Origin: JAGXQV01 sp964527565 | GTDB lineage: Bacteria > Pseudomonadota > Gammaproteobacteria > Burkholderiales > Sulfuricellaceae | DNA: 64,000 nucleotides | Direction: 5' to 3' | Assembly: GCA_964527565.1 (NCBI GenBank) | Contig: CAZGOY010000005.1 | Span: forward strand, 1 to 64,000 | The notes under the pieces: generated by a model | Database searches by the model: none | What the model was told of the DNA's origin: nothing | What the model saw: the letters and a program-made list of their open reading frames with translations, nothing else | Shown: positions 16,773 through 27,554 of the stretch, in pieces | Position numbering within the stretch: the stretch's first letter is position 1 | Layout of the letters: each line of letters starts with the position of its first letter | Program-made: the position numbers and the translations under genes

Positions 16773-18341
16773 TCAGGTCCCCGCAGGGATGAAAATAGCG
16801 ATTTCCAGGCCTTCATCAGTGTTGCGCGCCTTGATGCGACCGCCCATGTGGTGCAGCACCATGCGCGCCAGGTACAGGCCGATCCCCGTGCCGCCCGGCT
16901 TGGTGGTGAAATAGGGGTCGAATATCTTCGGCAGCATTTCGTCCGGGATGCCGCCGCCGTTGTCGCGAATGCGCACCACGCCCATATTGTCTTCGTATTC
17001 GAGCCAGATGATGACCAGTCCGTCCCCCCGCCCCAGTGCCTTGATGGCGTCGCGAGCATTGCTCAGTACGTTGAGCAGCAGGTGTGACAGTTCGTTGAAA
17101 AGGCCGTCCGCGAAGACCTCGACCGGCGTTTCCACCGCGACGGCGATTTTTTCATCCTTGAACGTGGCATCCATGATGCTCAGCGCATCGCGCACCGCCT
17201 CAGCCAGATTGAAGTGGGTGATTGCTTCGGAGGTCTGGAAAAAGGAACGGAAATCGTCGATGGTGGTGGACATTTTCTGAATGTAACGCCGCCCGTCCTC
17301 GATAAAGCGCGTCATGGATTCCGGGGTCAACTCCCCGTAATCGAAAGAATCCTTGATGTTGGCCTGTAACAGCGCCAGGGCGTTGAGGGGTTGGCGCCAC
17401 TGATGGGCAACGTTGTGCAGCATCTCGCCCATGGTGGCGAGGCGCGATTGCTGGATCAGCAGAAAATCCTTCTCGCGGCTTTTTGCCGCTTCCTCCCGCA
17501 CACGCAGTTCGAGCAAGCGGTTGAGTTCCAGAATGTTGGCTTCGGCATGCTTGCGTTCGGAAATATCCTCGACCAGTGCAACCAGATAGTCGATAGCACC
17601 ATCGCTCTTGCGCACGCCGCGCACGGCAAGGCGGGTATAAACCAGGTGGCCGTCCTTGTGAAAGAAACGCTTGTCCATGGTATAGCCGTCGATTTCTCCG
17701 TTGAGCAGACGGCTGAACTGGGCGACATCGGGTGGCACGTCCTCGGGATAGGTCAGGGCGGCCCAGGTCGTGTTCATGAGTTCCTCGCGGGAATACCCCA
17801 GCGTCTCCGACAAGGCCTCATTGACATCCAGCCAACCCTTTCCCGGGCTGGTAATGGCCATTCCTACGATGGCGCGTTCAAAAAAGGCGCGAAAGCGCTT
17901 TTCGCTCTCTCTCAAGGCGTCCTCAACCCGCTTGCGCTCGGTGATGTCCTGCCCGGTGGCGAGCAGGCCGATGGCGTTGCCGTCGCCGTCCCTCAGTGTT
18001 TTGCTGTACCACTCGATCAGCCGTTCCCGCCCGTCGCGGGTGACGATGGCATCAACGTTGCCGCGTGTTTGAATACCATTGACCGCTTCCAGAAACAGGG
18101 CTTTGGTATGCTCGGCACTCCGGGCGGGAAGGAAGGTGCTGAACCAGTCCTTGCCCTGGACTTCGGCCAGCGCGTAACCGGACACGTTTTCCATGTAGGG
18201 GTTGAAACGCAGGATGCGTCCTTGCAGGTCCAGCACCAGCACGATGGTTTGCGCGGTTTCGACCAGCGCCTCGGCAAAATCCCGCTCCTTCCTCAGCAGT
18301 TCCTCGGGCTGAGAGCGTTCACCAGGGTGTTTTGTCGGCAT
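16773..18341 (-). CDS. PAS-PAS sensor histidine kinase (cytoplasmic)
   Basis: This is a 522-residue kinase with no membrane segment. Two PAS domains cover about residues 20-145 and 148-270, each ending in a PAC motif (GQDITERKR and VEDISERKH). A short coiled coil links them to a dimerisation domain with the phospho-acceptor His in NVAHQWRQPLNAL. The ATPase has RDNGGGIPDEM (G1) and GGTGIGLYLAR (G2). It lies 2 bases after the neighbouring kinase gene and shares its H-box type, so the two are probably recent paralogues in one operon with the REC-REC-GGDEF regulator. Ligand unknown. Confidence 0.92.
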   Translation of the reverse strand: MPTKHPGERSQPEELLRKERDFAEALVETAQTIVLVLDLQGRILRFNPYMENVSGYALAEVQGKDWFSTFLPARSAEHTKALFLEAVNGIQTRGNVDAIVTRDGRERLIEWYSKTLRDGDGNAIGLLATGQDITERKRVEDALRESEKRFRAFFERAIVGMAITSPGKGWLDVNEALSETLGYSREELMNTTWAALTYPEDVPPDVAQFSRLLNGEIDGYTMDKRFFHKDGHLVYTRLAVRGVRKSDGAIDYLVALVEDISERKHAEANILELNRLLELRVREEAAKSREKDFLLIQQSRLATMGEMLHNVAHQWRQPLNALALLQANIKDSFDYGELTPESMTRFIEDGRRYIQKMSTTIDDFRSFFQTSEAITHFNLAEAVRDALSIMDATFKDEKIAVAVETPVEVFADGLFNELSHLLLNVLSNARDAIKALGRGDGLVIIWLEYEDNMGVVRIRDNGGGIPDEMLPKIFDPYFTTKPGGTGIGLYLARMVLHHMGGRIKARNTDEGLEIAIFIPAGT

Positions 18342-18343
18342 GG

Positions 18344-20512
18344 CTAGTGCGTCCTGGGAAACAGCATGCTGAATTCCATCCCCTCATCCGCGTTGCGCGC
18401 CGCGAGGGTGCCGTCCATGTGCTGCATGATCATCCTCGACATATACAGCCCGATGCCGGTGCCTTTGGGCTTGGTGGTGAAATAAGGGTCAAAAATCTTT
18501 GCCAGCGCGCTTTCCGGGATGCCGCCGCCGTTGTCCTTCACCGTCACCTGTATGTTATCCCCATCCTGGTCGAGCGTGATGGTAATTTTGCCGCCGGTAG
18601 GGTGTTTTTCCAGGATGGCTTCCTTGGCGTTGTTGAGAATGTTGAGCAGCACTTGGGAAAATTCGCTGGGGTAGCCGTTCAGGGTAATGTCTGCGCGCGC
18701 ATCCACGGTCACTTCGATGGCGTGATTGTGGAAGCTGGCGCTGACGATACTCAAGGTATGGTCGATGGCATCGTGCAGCGAGAACAGCGTCTTCTCGCGG
18801 TCCGGCTTGAAAAAGTCGCGGAACTCATCAATAGTGGTGGACATCTTCTGGATCATCCGCTGACCATCTTCGACAAATTGCCTCATCAGCGTTTTGTCCA
18901 GTTCGCCATATTCGAAGGCATCCTGGATATTGGCCTGCAACAGCCCCAGCGCATTGAGCGGCTGGCGCCACTGGTGGGCGATGTTGTGCACCATTTCACC
19001 CATTGCTGCCAAGCGCGATTGCTGGATCAGCAAACGCTCCTGCGTCATGTTTTTATCGACCGCCTCCGCCACGCGCAATTCCAGGTTTTCGTTCAACTCC
19101 CGCAAGCGTTCTTCCGCCAGCTTGCGCGCGGTGATGTCCTGCACGGTGCCGGTGGAATGCAGGGGGTGGCCGCTTTCGTCGTAATCGGTTTCGCAGCGCT
19201 CGTTGACCCATTTCACGCGGCCATCCGCCATCAGCAGGCGATGACTAATTTCATAGGGGGCGCGCTGCGTCAGCGAATCGTTGTAGGCCCGGTTGACGGC
19301 TTCGCGGTCATCCGGGTGGATGGCGTTGAGAAATGCCTCATAGGAGGCGTCGAACTTGGTCTGGTCGATTTCGAAAATGCGGAATATCTCGTCCGACCAG
19401 ATCAGCTTGCCGGTGGTCAGGTCGAGTTCCCAGCTGCCGATCTGGGCAATGCGTTGCGCTTCGAGCAGGCGCATTTCACTGGCGCGCAATTTCTTTTCCT
19501 GCAGCGCCAGATCCTGGAGTGCCCGGTGCTGGCGCTGCCAGGCACGATGGATCAGCACGGCAGCCAGCACGGTCATCAAGGCGAACAGCGCCACCAAGGC
19601 GCCATTCATGGCTGTATTCCGGCGCCACTCGGCGAGATAGTCTTCCGTGGCCAGGCCCACAATGACCAGCAGCGGAAAATTCCCGATGTGGCGATAGGAA
19701 AAGGTTCGCTCAATGCCGTCCAATCCCGAGCGGGCCTGGTAGGTGCCGGTTTTTTGTCCCGATTGCAGCAGCTTTTTCAGGGTTTCGGAAGTTCCCTTTT
19801 GTCCCACCGGGCTGCGGTTCCCCGGCAAGTCATGGTTGCGGACCAACACGTCCATCTCGCCGGTTTCGCGCAAGGTAATGTTACCGTTGCGACCGACGTT
19901 GAGCGCGGCGAACGAGCGCGAAAAATGATCGAGGGCGACGGCCGCGAAGATCATGCCGCCAAACGCCTCATCCGGCAGGTTGACGCGCCGCGCCAGGACG
20001 ATGACCCATTTCTGGTTGACGCGGCTGATCTGCGGACGGGATAGCACCAACTCTGCTTGAGGGTCGTCGCGCAAGCGGATGAAATGGGGGCGGTCCGCCA
20101 GGCTGGTGTTACTGGTCGGGTTGACGCCGCTACCGTACACCAGCTGACCTTGCGCGTCGGTGATGCGCAGCGCGTCGATTTCCGGCAGGCGCGCGCGTAC
20201 CTGTTCGATGTAGGCATTCAGGGTTGCGGCATCGATAGCGCCAGCCTGACGCTGGCGCCGGTACTCATCCAGCACGGTGAGCAGGACGATGTCCTGGTCG
20301 CGCAGGGTGGTAACAATCTCGTTTTCCAGCAGTTTGGCGAGATTGCTGGTGGTAATTTCAGCGCGTTCCTGATATTGGTGATAACTTTGCCGCACCGCTA
20401 TCCCGACCAGGGCGCTGACCAGCAGGTTGAGCAGCAGCACGCCCAACACCAGCCGGGTGCGGAAGGTGGTGGGGGAAATCTGGATGCTTGCGACTGAGAC
20501 TGGGGTATTCAC
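18344..20512 (-). CDS. Membrane sensor histidine kinase with periplasmic Cache-type domain and PAS
   Basis: This is a 722-residue kinase. A membrane helix at about residues 20-45 and a second near 295-320 (NGALVALFALMTVLAAVLI) bracket a periplasmic domain of the dCache/PDC type (LADRPHFIRLRDDPQAELVLSRP). A PAS domain follows (IGSWELDLTTGKLIWSDEIF, ending TVQDITARK). The kinase core has NIAHQWRQPLNALG with the acceptor His, then DNGGGIPESALAKIF and GTGIGLYMSRM. It lies 9 bases downstream of the GGDEF regulator gene and 2 bases upstream of the second kinase, implying one transcript. Confidence 0.92.
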   Translation of the reverse strand: MNTPVSVASIQISPTTFRTRLVLGVLLLNLLVSALVGIAVRQSYHQYQERAEITTSNLAKLLENEIVTTLRDQDIVLLTVLDEYRRQRQAGAIDAATLNAYIEQVRARLPEIDALRITDAQGQLVYGSGVNPTSNTSLADRPHFIRLRDDPQAELVLSRPQISRVNQKWVIVLARRVNLPDEAFGGMIFAAVALDHFSRSFAALNVGRNGNITLRETGEMDVLVRNHDLPGNRSPVGQKGTSETLKKLLQSGQKTGTYQARSGLDGIERTFSYRHIGNFPLLVIVGLATEDYLAEWRRNTAMNGALVALFALMTVLAAVLIHRAWQRQHRALQDLALQEKKLRASEMRLLEAQRIAQIGSWELDLTTGKLIWSDEIFRIFEIDQTKFDASYEAFLNAIHPDDREAVNRAYNDSLTQRAPYEISHRLLMADGRVKWVNERCETDYDESGHPLHSTGTVQDITARKLAEERLRELNENLELRVAEAVDKNMTQERLLIQQSRLAAMGEMVHNIAHQWRQPLNALGLLQANIQDAFEYGELDKTLMRQFVEDGQRMIQKMSTTIDEFRDFFKPDREKTLFSLHDAIDHTLSIVSASFHNHAIEVTVDARADITLNGYPSEFSQVLLNILNNAKEAILEKHPTGGKITITLDQDGDNIQVTVKDNGGGIPESALAKIFDPYFTTKPKGTGIGLYMSRMIMQHMDGTLAARNADEGMEFSMLFPRTH

Positions 20513-20521
20513 GGTTTGGGA

Positions 20522-21831
20522 TTATCCCACAAGCCGGTTGCGCCCACCTTCCTTGGCCTGATACAGCGCCAGGTCGGCGGATTTGATCATGTCGTCTATG
20601 GATTCCCCCGGCTGACCGCTCAGCCCGATACTGATGGTGACAGGAATGGCGCTGGCACCGCAGACAATAGGGGCTGCGGCAATGGCCAAGCGCAGCGCTT
20701 CCAGATGGCCGCGCGCCTCTTCCAGGCCGCAGCCGTCCAGCAGCACGGCGAATTCTTCCCCGCCCAGGCGCGCCACCAGCCATTGACCCAGATGCTGGTC
20801 GAGTAGCTTCGCCACTTGGCGCAGCACTTCATCGCCGCAATCGTGGCCGTACTGGTCGTTGATTTTCTTGAAGTGGTCGATGTCCAGCATCGCCGCCGCC
20901 AAGGGGTGTTGACGGCTTTTGACGGCGGCATGGAGCGGAGAGCCGGTCTCGAAGAAATAGCGGCGGTTGTACAGGCGGGTGAGGTAGTCGCGTGTGGCTG
21001 CGTCGCGGTTGATGCGGATGATTTCCAGCATTTCCAGGTTCTGGTTGACGCGGCACAGGATTTCCTCGTAGCTGTAAGGCTTGGTGATGAAATCGTTGGC
21101 ACCGTTTTTCAGAAACTGGGAGGAAATGAGCTTGTCTTCCGACGCCGAGATGCCGATGATCGCCAGGCGTTCCTTGCCGTACAGCTTGCGCGCCTGCGCC
21201 GTCAGTTCGAAGCCGTCCATTACCGGCATGGCATAGTCTGTCAGCATCAGGGCGACGTCGGGGTGCGCTTCGAGCACGGCCAAGGCTTCCGCGCCGTCGT
21301 TGGCGGTGAGCACGGTGAAGCGCAGCATTTCCAGGATGTGCTTGAGCACGGCGCGCGCGGAGAGCGAATCGTCCACCACCAGCAGCTTGATGCGGTAATT
21401 TTTTGCAGGCGCCCGACCAGTTCGGTAACGTAGCCGAAGCTGTTGGTGCTGTCCTTGGGCACATAGTCGATCACCCCTTTTTTCAGGATCGCCTCGCGCA
21501 AATCCTCGCCGAATGAACCGGTCAGCGCGATGGCCGCTACATCGGCGCTCTTCACCAGATCGATCACTTCGCCGTAGGGCGCATCCGGCAGGTTCAGGTC
21601 GCATACCGCCACCCGGTAGGGCGGGTCCTGCGTGGACAACAGGCAGGCGGTCTGCTCCAGGCTGTGGGCGAGGTGCACTTCGCAGCCCCAGCGCTCGCGG
21701 ATCATGGCGGCCAGCAGTCCGGCCAGCGATTTCTGATCCTCGACCACCAGCACCGGGCTGTCGAAGGCGCTGGCGAAGAGTTGATCGAGCGAGCGGTGCG
21801 GTGAACGTTTTTGGGTTCTGATGATAGTCAT
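20522..21831 (-). CDS. REC-REC-GGDEF diguanylate cyclase response regulator, reading frame broken once
   Basis: Two overlapping frames together encode a PleD-like protein of about 436 residues. The first frame, from the ATG at 21831, carries a receiver domain (VLVVEDQ, VAVCDLNLPDAP, YVPKDS). It then passes a run of six As at about 21401-21406 where the reading moves back by one base. The second frame carries another receiver (LLVVDDS, LTDYAMPVMDG, FITKPYS) and a GGDEF domain with an active-type RLGGEEFAV site. The usual RxxD inhibitory site just upstream is not present. It leads the operon with two histidine kinases, its likely phospho-donors. The break may be a sequencing or assembly error, a true mutation, or slippage on the A-run. 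Confidence 0.75.
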
Positions 21832-21909
21832 GACTTCCTCTATGCCGGAACATATCCTGTTTTTTATTCTAACATTTTGATTTTATTTTTAATAATGACG
21901 AACGCATAA

Positions 21910-23139
21910 TCAGCGCCCAGCGCCCGCATCGCACCACGTTTTCAGCGACAGGTTGCCTTTTCCGTTCAGCCCCGCCTGCAGGGAATCCAGCCATGGCAAC
22001 AGCGCCGCTTTCAGATGTTCCGGCAATTCCTCCGGCCCCAGGGGATGAAACACGAATTCGTGAAACACGTCGGCTAGCGAGATGCTTCCGGCATCGCGGC
22101 TCAGCATCCAGCCGCCGCGCGCCGCGCGGCTGGCCCAGCGCGCGCTTTCCAGGCGCTCCAGCAAGACCTCGATTTCTTCCAGCCCGACGTGCAGTTTTTC
22201 CTGCAAGATTTCCAGGCGCAAGGCATCGCCGTTTTGCTGCGCCTGGAACAGCGCGCTCAGGGCGGTCAGGGCGCGCAGGAAATCATCCTGCGCACGCCGC
22301 GGGTGACGCGCTATCTCACTGCGCCAATACGGCAACGCGGCGGCGATAACGGCACCGATCAGCACCACCAGCCACGACAGGTAAACCCACACCAGAAAAA
22401 TCGGCAGCGCGGCGAAAGTGCCGTAAACCAGCGTGTAGCTGGGAAAGGCCGCAAGATACAGGGCGAATAGTTTTTTCATTAACTCGAAAACGATGCCGGC
22501 AACTATCCCAGCCACCAGCGCGTGGGAAAAACGCACCGTGCGGTTGGGCACCACCTGGTACAACAAAGTCAAGGCGGCGATGGTCAACAGCAACGGCGTG
22601 ATGTCGAGCGGCAAGCCGCCGATCAGGGGAATACCCTTGACCCAACCGCGGGACAGGCTGACCAGGTAGGAAGTGAGCGACAAGCTGGCGCCCACCAGCA
22701 GCGGCCCCAGCGTCAACACCGCCCAGTAGGCGAGGAAACGCTGCACCAGCGGGCGCGGGCGGCGCACACGCCAGATGACATTGAATGACTGGGTGATGGT
22801 CTGCATCAGCATGAAGGCGGTGACTGCCAACAGGCCGATGCCCACCGCCGTGAGGCGTGCAGCCTTGTCGGAAAACTGGGTCATGTACACCGAAATGATC
22901 TTCCCCGCCGATTCCGGCACCATGTTGGTGAGCAGGAACAGCTTGAGTTGCGTGGTGGTTTCGCCAAATGACGGAAAGGTGGAAAACACTGTGAGCGCAA
23001 TGGTGGCGATGGGTACCAGCGACAGCAGGGTGGTGAAGGTCAGGCTGGCCGCCACCTGCGAACAGCGATCTTCGCGAAATCGCCGCCGGATAAGTCGCAG
23101 CAGCGGCGGCAGGCTGGTGATGAAGCGCGGCATGGGCAT
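21910..23139 (-). CDS. YihY/BrkB family inner-membrane protein
   Basis: This is a 409-residue protein. The first 280 residues match the BrkB/YihY family (CSQVAASLTFTTLLSLVPIATIAL at the start; TLLYQVVPNRTVRFSHALVAGIVAG; then LPIFLVWVYLSWLVVLIGAV) with six or seven helices. A soluble C-terminal part of about 120 residues resembles the winged-helix extension seen in some members. The family was once called RNase BN, which is not supported. The function is unknown. It lies 18 bases downstream of priA and on the same strand, so it may share the hemE-priA transcript. Confidence 0.88.
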   Translation of the reverse strand: MPMPRFITSLPPLLRLIRRRFREDRCSQVAASLTFTTLLSLVPIATIALTVFSTFPSFGETTTQLKLFLLTNMVPESAGKIISVYMTQFSDKAARLTAVGIGLLAVTAFMLMQTITQSFNVIWRVRRPRPLVQRFLAYWAVLTLGPLLVGASLSLTSYLVSLSRGWVKGIPLIGGLPLDITPLLLTIAALTLLYQVVPNRTVRFSHALVAGIVAGIVFELMKKLFALYLAAFPSYTLVYGTFAALPIFLVWVYLSWLVVLIGAVIAAALPYWRSEIARHPRRAQDDFLRALTALSALFQAQQNGDALRLEILQEKLHVGLEEIEVLLERLESARWASRAARGGWMLSRDAGSISLADVFHEFVFHPLGPEELPEHLKAALLPWLDSLQAGLNGKGNLSLKTWCDAGAGR

Positions 23140-23157
23140 CTCGGCATTTCCCTAAAA

Positions 23158-25419
<2,262 letters not shown>

Positions 25420-26481
25420 TTAGTGATACTGCTTGCTCAATTCATGCACTGCCGCAATCAATGCAGCGGCATGCTCCGGGTTGGTGAACTGGGAAATGCC
25501 GTGCCCCAGGTTGAAGACGTGGCCGGAGCCCTTGCCGTAACTGGCCAGCACTTTGCCCGCCTCATTGCGGATCGCCTCGGGATTGGCGAACAGCACGGAG
25601 GGATCGAGGTTACCCTGCAAGGCCACTTTGTCGCCGACGCGGCGGCGCGCTTCGCCGATGTCCACCGTCCAGTCCAGTCCCACGGCGTCGCAGCCGGTGG
25701 CGGCAATGCTTTCCAGCCACAGGCCGCCGCCCTTGGTGAAGACGATGCACGGCACCTTGGCGCCGTCCTTCTCGCGCGTCAGGCCGTCGACGATCTGCTG
25801 CATGTAGGCCAGGGAAAATTCATGATAGGCCGCGTGCGACAGGGCGCCGCCCCAACTGTCGAAAATCATCACCGCCTGCGCGCCGGCCTCGATCTGCGCG
25901 TTGAGATAGGCGATGACGGACTTGGCGTTGATGTCGAGGATGCGGTGCAGCAATTCCGGGCGGTCGTAAAGCATGGTCTTGACCAGCGCGTAATCGCTGC
26001 TGGAACCGCCCTCGACCATGTAGCAGGCCAGCGTCCACGGGCTGCCGGAAAAACCGATCAACGGCACCGAACCGTCCAGCGCCTTTCGGATCTGTGCCAC
26101 GGCGTCGATGACGTAGCGCAGGTGGGTATGCGGATCAGGTACGGAGAGGTCGCGGATTTCCCATTCGTTACGCAGCGGGCGCTCGAACTTGGGGCCTTCG
26201 CCCTGCGAGAAATACAGTCCCAGCCCCATCGCGTCCGGCACGGTGAGGATGTCGGAAAACAGGATGGCGGCGTCCAGCGGAAAGCGTGCCAGCGGTTGCA
26301 GCGTGACTTCGGTGGCGTAGTCCGGGTTCTTGCACAGGCCGAGAAAACTGCCGGCACGTTCGCGCGTCTGGTTGTATTCCGGCAGGTAGCGCCCGGCCTG
26401 GCGCATCATCCACACCGGGGTGTATTCGGTCGGCTGGCGCAGCAAGGCGCGCAGGAAGGTGTCGTTATTGAGTTTGGTCAT
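25420..26481 (-). CDS. hemE: Uroporphyrinogen decarboxylase
   Basis: HemE removes four acetate carboxyls from uroporphyrinogen III to give coproporphyrinogen III, two steps before the product of HemN at 3.6-5.0 kb. The 353-residue protein has normal length and the two signatures: PVWMMRQAGRYLPEY with the catalytic Arg, and IGFSGSPWTLACYMVEGGSS. It is a cytoplasmic homodimer in known members. The gene abuts priA with no gap and follows the DUF5615 gene by 9 bases. Confidence 0.97.
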   Translation of the reverse strand: MTKLNNDTFLRALLRQPTEYTPVWMMRQAGRYLPEYNQTRERAGSFLGLCKNPDYATEVTLQPLARFPLDAAILFSDILTVPDAMGLGLYFSQGEGPKFERPLRNEWEIRDLSVPDPHTHLRYVIDAVAQIRKALDGSVPLIGFSGSPWTLACYMVEGGSSSDYALVKTMLYDRPELLHRILDINAKSVIAYLNAQIEAGAQAVMIFDSWGGALSHAAYHEFSLAYMQQIVDGLTREKDGAKVPCIVFTKGGGLWLESIAATGCDAVGLDWTVDIGEARRRVGDKVALQGNLDPSVLFANPEAIRNEAGKVLASYGKGSGHVFNLGHGISQFTNPEHAAALIAAVHELSKQYH

Positions 26482-26490
26482 GTCATTCGC

Positions 26491-26829
26491 TCAAAGATCG
26501 CCGATTTCTATGACGGGTTCGCCGTCTTTCAGCAGGTTCAGGGCACTGGAAAAAGTGGCGCCTATCACTTTCATGAGGTGGTGATTCGTTGCGTTGCCGC
26601 AGGTCAGCCACAGAATTTGCGGCGGCGTTCCCAGACGGTAAACCAGATCGACAAAATCGCTGTCCTTGGTAAAAATAGCTGCGCCGGTTTTTCGGGCGGC
26701 CTCAAAAATTTCAATGTCACTTGCATCGCGCAATCCTAGATCACGTAATGCAAAGGCTTCGACGCCGAATTCCGTGCCCAGCCATTTTGCCAGTGCGGGC
26801 GGCAGTTGTGCGTCAATCCAGAAGATCAT
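26491..26829 (-). CDS. DUF5615 PIN-like protein (probable toxin)
   Basis: This is a 112-residue protein of the DUF5615 PIN-like (Mut7-C related) family. The signatures are MIFWIDAQLPPALAKWL at the N-terminus, GLRDASDIEIFEAARKTGA and AIFTKDSDFVDL with the acidic residues of a PIN fold, and ILWLTCGNATN. In many genomes this family is paired with DUF433, as here, and the pair is regarded as a probable type II toxin-antitoxin module. The ATG at 26829 overlaps the DUF433 stop by 4 bases. It ends 9 bases before hemE. Confidence 0.85.
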   Translation of the reverse strand: MIFWIDAQLPPALAKWLGTEFGVEAFALRDLGLRDASDIEIFEAARKTGAAIFTKDSDFVDLVYRLGTPPQILWLTCGNATNHHLMKVIGATFSSALNLLKDGEPVIEIGDL

Positions 26830-27059
26830 GCGGCGAGCCGTGCATAGTCGGCTCGCCGGGCGGCAAATTGCAGACACGCCTGTATGTCTTCCGTTTCAAG
26901 GTCGGGGAAATCCGCGAGTATCGTTTCTGCCGAAACATTGTCTGCCAGCATGTCCAGAACATCCGTGACACGGATACGCATTCCACGGATGCAGGGTTTG
27001 CCGCCACACTTTGCGGGATCACTGGTGATACGGTTCAGCAGGTTTTTCATGTCGGTCAT
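26826..27059 (-). CDS. DUF433 protein (probable antitoxin)
   Basis: This is a 77-residue protein with the DUF433 core ITSDPAKCGGKPCIRGMRIRV and LADFPDLETEDIQACLQFAARR, a helix-turn-helix-like fold related to VapB-type antitoxins. The start could be 27059 or the in-frame ATG at 27050; GGAA lies close to the first. A perfect palindrome (27068-27077) sits just upstream as a possible autoregulatory site. It lies 34 bases after the DUF2283 gene and overlaps DUF5615 by 4 bases. Confidence 0.82.
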   Translation of the reverse strand: MTDMKNLLNRITSDPAKCGGKPCIRGMRIRVTDVLDMLADNVSAETILADFPDLETEDIQACLQFAARRADYARLAA

Positions 27060-27067
27060 GATTCCGG

Positions 27068-27077
27068 TGCAATTGCA
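27068..27077. promoter_or_regulatory. 10-bp palindrome upstream of DUF433 gene
   Basis: TGCAATTGCA lies 8 bases before the DUF433 start codon, in the 34-base gap after the DUF2283 gene. Its place fits an autoregulatory antitoxin operator, but no good -10/-35 pair is visible. Confidence 0.35.
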
Positions 27078-27093
27078 ATGGGTTGAATAGGGG

Positions 27094-27291
27094 TCAGGCA
27101 GCTTTGCGCTCCCCGCTTGCGAAGGGCATGAAACCGCATTTTACGGCGTCCAGCACGGCGATTTCCACGACGCTGCCGTCCTGCGCGTAGCTGACGTTGA
27201 CGTTCCAGTCCTGCGATGTTTCGCGGACGATGGTCTTGTCGTTGAAACGGATTTCGAGGATGTCATCCTGAGGGTAGTAAACGGTTTTCAT
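27094..27291 (-). CDS. DUF2283 protein (probable antitoxin)
   Basis: This is a 65-residue protein. MKTVYYPQDDILEIRFNDK and the beta-strand IVRETSQDWNVNVSY fit the DUF2283 family, small beta-rich proteins usually encoded next to DUF4258 proteins. The start at 27291 overlaps the DUF4258 stop by 4 bases; an upstream in-frame extension to 27366 lies entirely within the DUF4258 gene. The antitoxin role is inferred from pairing. Confidence 0.8.
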   Translation of the reverse strand: MKTVYYPQDDILEIRFNDKTIVRETSQDWNVNVSYAQDGSVVEIAVLDAVKCGFMPFASGERKAA

Positions 27292-27548
27292 GTTGTTTCT
27301 CCCCACGCAAAATGGTGTATCGCGGTTTTCACGACCAGCACGTTTTCCATGACTGCCGCAATGCATAACAAATTATCGTCACGCCCATCGAAATGTCCGG
27401 CGATCCAGCAATGTGTCGGATCGCGGTGGCGGATTTCGCCGGTTTCCACCAGTTCCAGCAGCGTTTCCGCTGAAATCCGCCGTTCCGCCAAGCGATTGCG
27501 GACGTGTTCAGTAAGCACGATCTTACGCTGAAAGCGCTTGCTGACCAT
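27288..27548 (-). CDS. DUF4258 protein (probable toxin)
   Basis: This is an 86-residue protein. LTEHVRNRLAERRISAETLLELVETGEI followed by DNLLCIAAVMENVLVVKTAIH is the DUF4258 pattern, related to RelE/BrnT-like toxins. The first frame start is a GTG at 27554, with ATG at 27548 preferred; neither has a Shine-Dalgarno sequence. The gene begins 6 bases after the gltD stop, so translation may depend on coupling to gltD. Pairing with DUF2283 suggests a type II toxin-antitoxin module. Confidence 0.78.
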   Translation of the reverse strand: MVSKRFQRKIVLTEHVRNRLAERRISAETLLELVETGEIRHRDPTHCWIAGHFDGRDDNLLCIAAVMENVLVVKTAIHHFAWGETT

Positions 27549-27554
27549 GGGCAC

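Noticed and set aside
18332..20044. 570-codon open frame on the plus strand
   Set aside because: It is the complement of the Cache-PAS histidine kinase, which has full kinase motifs.
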